Of a stretch of 6,294 bases of DNA, positions 5,401 to 6,294 are shown one piece after another; position 1 is the stretch's first letter, and each line of letters starts with the position of its first letter. The notes below the pieces were generated by a model. The model had not been told where the DNA came from. It made no database searches and worked only from the letters and a program-made list of their open reading frames with translations. This stretch comes from Candidatus Coliplasma caballi (GTDB taxonomy: Bacteria > Bacillota > Clostridia > Oscillospirales > CAG-382). A program made the translations under genes and the position numbers. The stretch spans positions 1 through 6,294 of the forward strand of contig JAGHTH010000150.1 in NCBI GenBank assembly GCA_018065365.1, written 5' to 3'.

Positions 5401-6294
5401 AAAGAAAATCTATTTGAATACAAGTGTCCGTGCTGCGGCGGTGCGATCAGCTTTGACAGCGAACTTCAGAGGATGAAGTGCCCGTACTGCGACACCGAGT
5501 TTGACGTCGAAACGCTCAAACAGCACGACGAAGATCTCAAAACGGACGCGAACAACGATTTTTCGTGGAATACGCAGGCGGAAAATGATCAATCCGGAGA
5601 ATCGGACGATTCCGAAATGTGTTCGTTTGTCTGTAATTCGTGCGGCGGCGAAATCATCGGAGACCTTAACACCGCCGCAACGGAGTGCCCTTTCTGCGGA
5701 AACCCCGTGATCATGACCGGAAGACTTTCCGGGCAGTTGAAACCGGATCTTGTCCTTCCTTTCAAATTGGATAAGGAACAGGCAAAAGAGGGTCTTCGGA
5801 AGCACCTGCTCGGAAAGAAATTACTGCCGGACGTTTTCTCCGACGAGAATCATATTGATGAGATCAAGGGGATCTACGTCCCGTTCTGGTTGTTTGATGC
5901 CGACGCGGAAGCCGATATGCGTTATCGCGCGACCAAAGTCCGCAGTTGGTCCGATTCCAGATACAATTACACGGAAACCCAATATTTTTCGGTGCAGCGC
6001 GGCGGTACGATGGGGTTTGCGAACGTTCCCGCCGACGGGTCTTCCAAACTGGATGATGCGCTGATGGATTCGATTGAACCGTTTGATTTTTCGGAAGCGG
6101 TTGATTTCCGAACTGCGTATCTGTCCGGATTCTTTGCAGACAAATACGACGTGAACGCGGAGAATTGCGTGGAACGTACGAACTCGCGTGTTCAGGCGAG
6201 CACCGAAAAAGCGTTTGCCGAAACCGTTGTCGGATATGTGACGGTCTCCCCGGAACATTCTTCCGTGAGGTTGAAGCAAAGCAGAGTTCGGTAT
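5398..6294 (+). CDS. Double zinc-ribbon protein, TFIIB-type zinc-ribbon family (YdjG-like), 3' partial
   Basis: The reading frame is open for 299 codons to the window edge with no stop, so the C-terminus is missing. The first zinc ribbon uses C10xxC13 and C28xxC31; the second uses C79xxC82 and C97xxC100. They are joined by an acidic, asparagine-rich linker (about 40-74). A conserved region follows with DLVLPFKLDKEQA (116-128), the LLPDVFSDENHIDEIKGIYVPFWLFDAD stretch (142-169), a WSDSRYNYTETQ segment and SIEPFDFSEAVDF further on. Complete relatives usually end in one or more transmembrane helices, which would lie beyond this window. The gene starts 33 bp after the SPFH gene with no terminator between, so the two form one operon. 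In B. subtilis YdjG, with YdjH and YdjI, supports PspA at the membrane. Relatives are sometimes mislabelled as PriA or as DNA-binding proteins because of the ribbons; I see no helicase motifs. Confidence 0.88.
   Translation, partial: MKENLFEYKCPCCGGAISFDSELQRMKCPYCDTEFDVETLKQHDEDLKTDANNDFSWNTQAENDQSGESDDSEMCSFVCNSCGGEIIGDLNTAATECPFCGNPVIMTGRLSGQLKPDLVLPFKLDKEQAKEGLRKHLLGKKLLPDVFSDENHIDEIKGIYVPFWLFDADAEADMRYRATKVRSWSDSRYNYTETQYFSVQRGGTMGFANVPADGSSKLDDALMDSIEPFDFSEAVDFRTAYLSGFFADKYDVNAENCVERTNSRVQASTEKAFAETVVGYVTVSPEHSSVRLKQSRVRY

Noticed and set aside
5821..6279. A 152-codon minus-strand frame inside the YdjG-like gene.
   Set aside because: The plus-strand frame has conserved zinc ribbons and continues to the window edge. 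The minus frame shows no domain.

Overview
The window looks like chromosomal DNA of a Clostridia-type Firmicute, probably a gut or rumen relative of the Oscillospirales/Christensenellales. This rests on the protein families present, the strong AGGAGG-type ribosome binding sites, the near-consensus sigma-A promoters and a balanced GC content judged by eye. The lineage is inferred and no marker gene is present. I see no mobile element, rRNA, tRNA or CRISPR array. Four complete genes and one 3'-truncated gene fill almost all of the window.

Left part (1-1442): a lone sugar-importer ATPase of the UgpC/MsmX/MalK type (150-1298, minus). It has its own extended -10 promoter (about 1353-1382) and a strong, probably bidirectional, intrinsic terminator (105-137). 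No permease or sugar-binding protein gene lies beside it, which fits the shared ATPase used by several carbohydrate importers in Firmicutes. Bases 1-104 are AT-rich and hold nothing I can support.

Middle part (1443-3953): a two-gene minus-strand unit. An ABC-F family ATPase (1980-3884) acts on ribosomes rather than in transport and is preceded by a near-perfect promoter. After a 66-bp gap comes a small membrane-anchored DUF4830-type protein (1443-1913). That gap holds a perfect 12-bp inverted repeat with a 30-nt spacer. The spacer contains both a TATAAT box and the Shine-Dalgarno sequence, and the repeat ends one base before the proposed start codon. This is the least explained signal in the window.

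Right part (3995-6294): a plus-strand unit divergent from the ABC-F gene, driven by TTGACA-17-TAAAAT. Its first gene (4063-5364) encodes an SPFH/band-7 protein with three C-terminal zinc ribbons (YdjI-like). The second (5398 to beyond the window end) encodes a double zinc-ribbon protein of the TFIIB-type zinc-ribbon family (YdjG-like), starting with TTG. In Bacillus subtilis the corresponding proteins are encoded with PspA and take part in membrane-stress organisation, so an envelope-stress role is plausible here; no pspA is visible in the window.

Overall the window is mostly conserved housekeeping and accessory genes. I do not see a clearly new system. The points worth a second look are the inverted repeat before the DUF4830 gene, the SPFH/zinc-ribbon pair, and the ABC-F/DUF4830 pairing.
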